Below, piece after piece: positions 62,694-64,000 of a DNA stretch of 64,000 nucleotides. Location: assembly GCF_000517125.1 (NCBI RefSeq), contig NZ_KI912155.1, forward strand, positions 2,274,696 through 2,338,695, in the 5' to 3' direction. A model generated the notes under the pieces. The model had not been told where the DNA came from. It saw only the letters and a program-made list of their open reading frames with translations, and did not search any database. Both the position numbers and the translations under genes were made by a program. The DNA is from Arthrobacter sp. MA-N2. GTDB lineage: Bacteria > Actinomycetota > Actinomycetes > Actinomycetales > Micrococcaceae. Numbering within the stretch: the first letter of the stretch is position 1; every line of letters starts with the position of its first letter.

Positions 62694-63512
62694 TCAGAGT
62701 TTGGCGATGATGTCCGCCAGAAGACGGGAAATTCGTGCACTCGCAGTTTGCCCCGCCTCGATGACTTCCTGGTGGCTCAGGGGAGCCGGGCTGATGCCGG
62801 CCGCGAGGTTGGTGACCAAGGAGATGCCGAAGACTTCCATTCCTGCGTGCCGTGCGGCTATGGCCTCCAGAGCGGTGGACATGCCCACCAGATCGGCGCC
62901 GATCCGCTTGGCGTACTGGACCTCGGCCGGAGTTTCGTAGTGCGGGCCGGTGAACTGGGCGTAGACGCCTTCGTCGAGCGTGGGATCCACCTCACGTGCC
63001 AGGCCGCGGATACGCGCCGAGTACAGGTCCGTGAGGTCGACGAACGTAGCGCCCTCAAGGGGCGAAGCTGCGGTCAAGTTGATGTGGTCCCTGATCAGCA
63101 CGGGAGTACCGGGGGTCCAGGATTCGTTCAGGCCCCCGCAGCCGTTGGTTACCACCAAGGTCTTACAGCCTGCTGCCGCCGCGGTGCGAACCCCATGAAC
63201 CACCGAGCGGACGCCTTTGCCTTCGTAGTAGTGGGTGCGCGCACCCAGGACGAGGGCCCGCTTTCCCTCCTTCGTCAGGACCGAGCGGATGGTGCCAACG
63301 TGCCCCTCGACGGCAGGAGCGTGGAAGCCGGGAACTTCCGACGCCGTCAGGGTCGCCGTCGTTTCGCCAATAAGATCCGCAGCCGCGCCCCAGCCTGAGC
63401 CGAGCACGAGCGCTACGTCGTGGGATTCGACGCCGGTCTCCGCCGCGATGTAGTCGGCCGCGGCTTTGGCGGCTTCGAAGGGCTCAGTTTTCATCAGCTC
63501 TGTGTTACTCAC
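62694..63512 (-). CDS. Purine nucleoside phosphorylase
   Basis: The 272-residue trimeric-type PNP cleaves purine (deoxy)ribonucleosides with phosphate. Motifs include VLGSGWG (phosphate loop), GARTHYYEG, the purine-site VTNGCGGLNESW, RDHINLTAASPLEG, FTGPHYETPAEV and GMSTALEAIAARH. A GTG at 63512 is the start. It could act with DeoC in nucleoside salvage. It is divergent from the Lpd-like gene. Confidence 0.94.
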   Translation of the reverse strand: MSNTELMKTEPFEAAKAAADYIAAETGVESHDVALVLGSGWGAAADLIGETTATLTASEVPGFHAPAVEGHVGTIRSVLTKEGKRALVLGARTHYYEGKGVRSVVHGVRTAAAAGCKTLVVTNGCGGLNESWTPGTPVLIRDHINLTAASPLEGATFVDLTDLYSARIRGLAREVDPTLDEGVYAQFTGPHYETPAEVQYAKRIGADLVGMSTALEAIAARHAGMEVFGISLVTNLAAGISPAPLSHQEVIEAGQTASARISRLLADIIAKL

Positions 63513-63644
63513 TGGTACAAACTACAGTGTTGCCCGCTCCGTTGAACAGGCGCTTGGGCGGTGCCAAGGTGCCGATTCGGTGGTTCTCAGGTGGGGCTTA
63601 GTGGCAGGTACGGCGCCAATAAGTAACAATGGAAAATTGTGACC

Positions 63645-64000
63645 ATGCATCCTGACTTCAGCTCACCACGAATCGCAATCCTGGGCGGAGGTCCAGGCGG
63701 ATATGAAGCGGCCATGGTCGCGGCGCATTTGGGAGCGCGGGTCACCCTCATCGAACGCGCCGGCCTCGGCGGCTCCGCCGTCCTCACCGACGTCGTACCT
63801 TCCAAAACCTTGATCGCGACGGCGGATCTCATGACCCGCGTTGGCGAGGCGGGGGAGCTGGGAGTCAAGTTCGCCGTCGACGGCAGCGATGTGGCGCCCG
63901 GCATGCGTGCCGATCTGGGTCACATCAACGACCGTGTCCTGCACCTCGCACGGGAGCAGTCCGACGACATCCGGGTAGGCCTGGAGCAGCTCGGAGTGGA
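63645..64000 (+). CDS. Lpd-like NAD(P)H dehydrogenase (quinone), N-terminal part
   Basis: The visible 118 residues begin the FAD domain of a dihydrolipoamide-dehydrogenase-like flavoprotein: RIAILGGGPGGYEAAMVAA, then LIERAGLGGSAVLTDVVPSKTLI. In true Lpd the second stretch is GGTCLNVGCIPSK, but here both redox-active Cys are absent. This matches the LpdA-type NAD(P)H quinone reductases of actinobacteria. The gene runs off the window. The ATG at 63645 is used; an in-frame GTG lies six bases earlier. Confidence 0.88.
   Translation, partial: MHPDFSSPRIAILGGGPGGYEAAMVAAHLGARVTLIERAGLGGSAVLTDVVPSKTLIATADLMTRVGEAGELGVKFAVDGSDVAPGMRADLGHINDRVLHLAREQSDDIRVGLEQLGV

Overview
The window is high-GC chromosomal DNA from an actinobacterium, most likely Arthrobacter or a close relative in the Micrococcaceae. 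Support for this comes from the gene order tatD-rpf-ksgA-ispE-ABC-F and tRNA-Gln-glmU-prs-rplY-pth, the long Mfd, the SufS-SufU pair, the frequent GTG/TTG starts and the many ATGA/GTGA overlaps. This placement is inferred from gene content, not from a database search. Layout: (1) 1-6193 holds the end of a succinate-semialdehyde dehydrogenase and a convergent MoxR-DUF58-transglutaminase operon. (2) 6374-17845 is housekeeping: TatD, a resuscitation-promoting factor, KsgA, IspE, an ABC-F ATPase, a TetR regulator, tRNA-Gln, GlmU, Prs, ribosomal protein L25 and peptidyl-tRNA hydrolase. (3) 17846-42000 is an accessory block and the most interesting part. (4) 42153-51752 holds SufS/SufU, several tiny membrane proteins, NhaA, Mfd and a DUF457 protein. 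(5) 51822-59230 holds DeoC and a nitrite-assimilation cluster: an FAD oxidoreductase, a HemD-HTH protein resembling NnaR, SUMT, NirB, and NirD on the other strand. (6) 59227-64000 holds a phosphohexomutase, a YcnI-like protein, a membrane protein, purine nucleoside phosphorylase and the start of an Lpd-like flavoprotein. The accessory block combines four tandem giant LuxR-family ATPase (LAL/MalT-type) regulators, a fifth distant one, and a small surface-polysaccharide module. The module contains a nucleotide-sugar dehydrogenase, an epimerase, a processive GT2 synthase, a deacetylase-like protein with decayed metal ligands, a GH18-type hydrolase, and two paralogous secreted proteins of unknown function. 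The two polysaccharide transcription units carry nearly the same promoter element (28 of 31 bases) about 37 bp upstream of matching -10-like sequences. Each is followed by a short leader ORF that ends at the start of the first structural gene, and by an RNA hairpin whose TGAGACC loop is complementary to a GGTCTC placed three bases before the leader-ORF start. One leader also carries an intrinsic terminator before the structural gene, which suggests attenuation. Related CGAGTA motifs lie upstream of regulators 1 and 3. My working model is a self-contained, LAL-regulated exopolysaccharide system with RNA-level control; this is inference. Four copies (three full, one shortened) of a 66-bp palindromic repeat lie just downstream of stop codons across the window.
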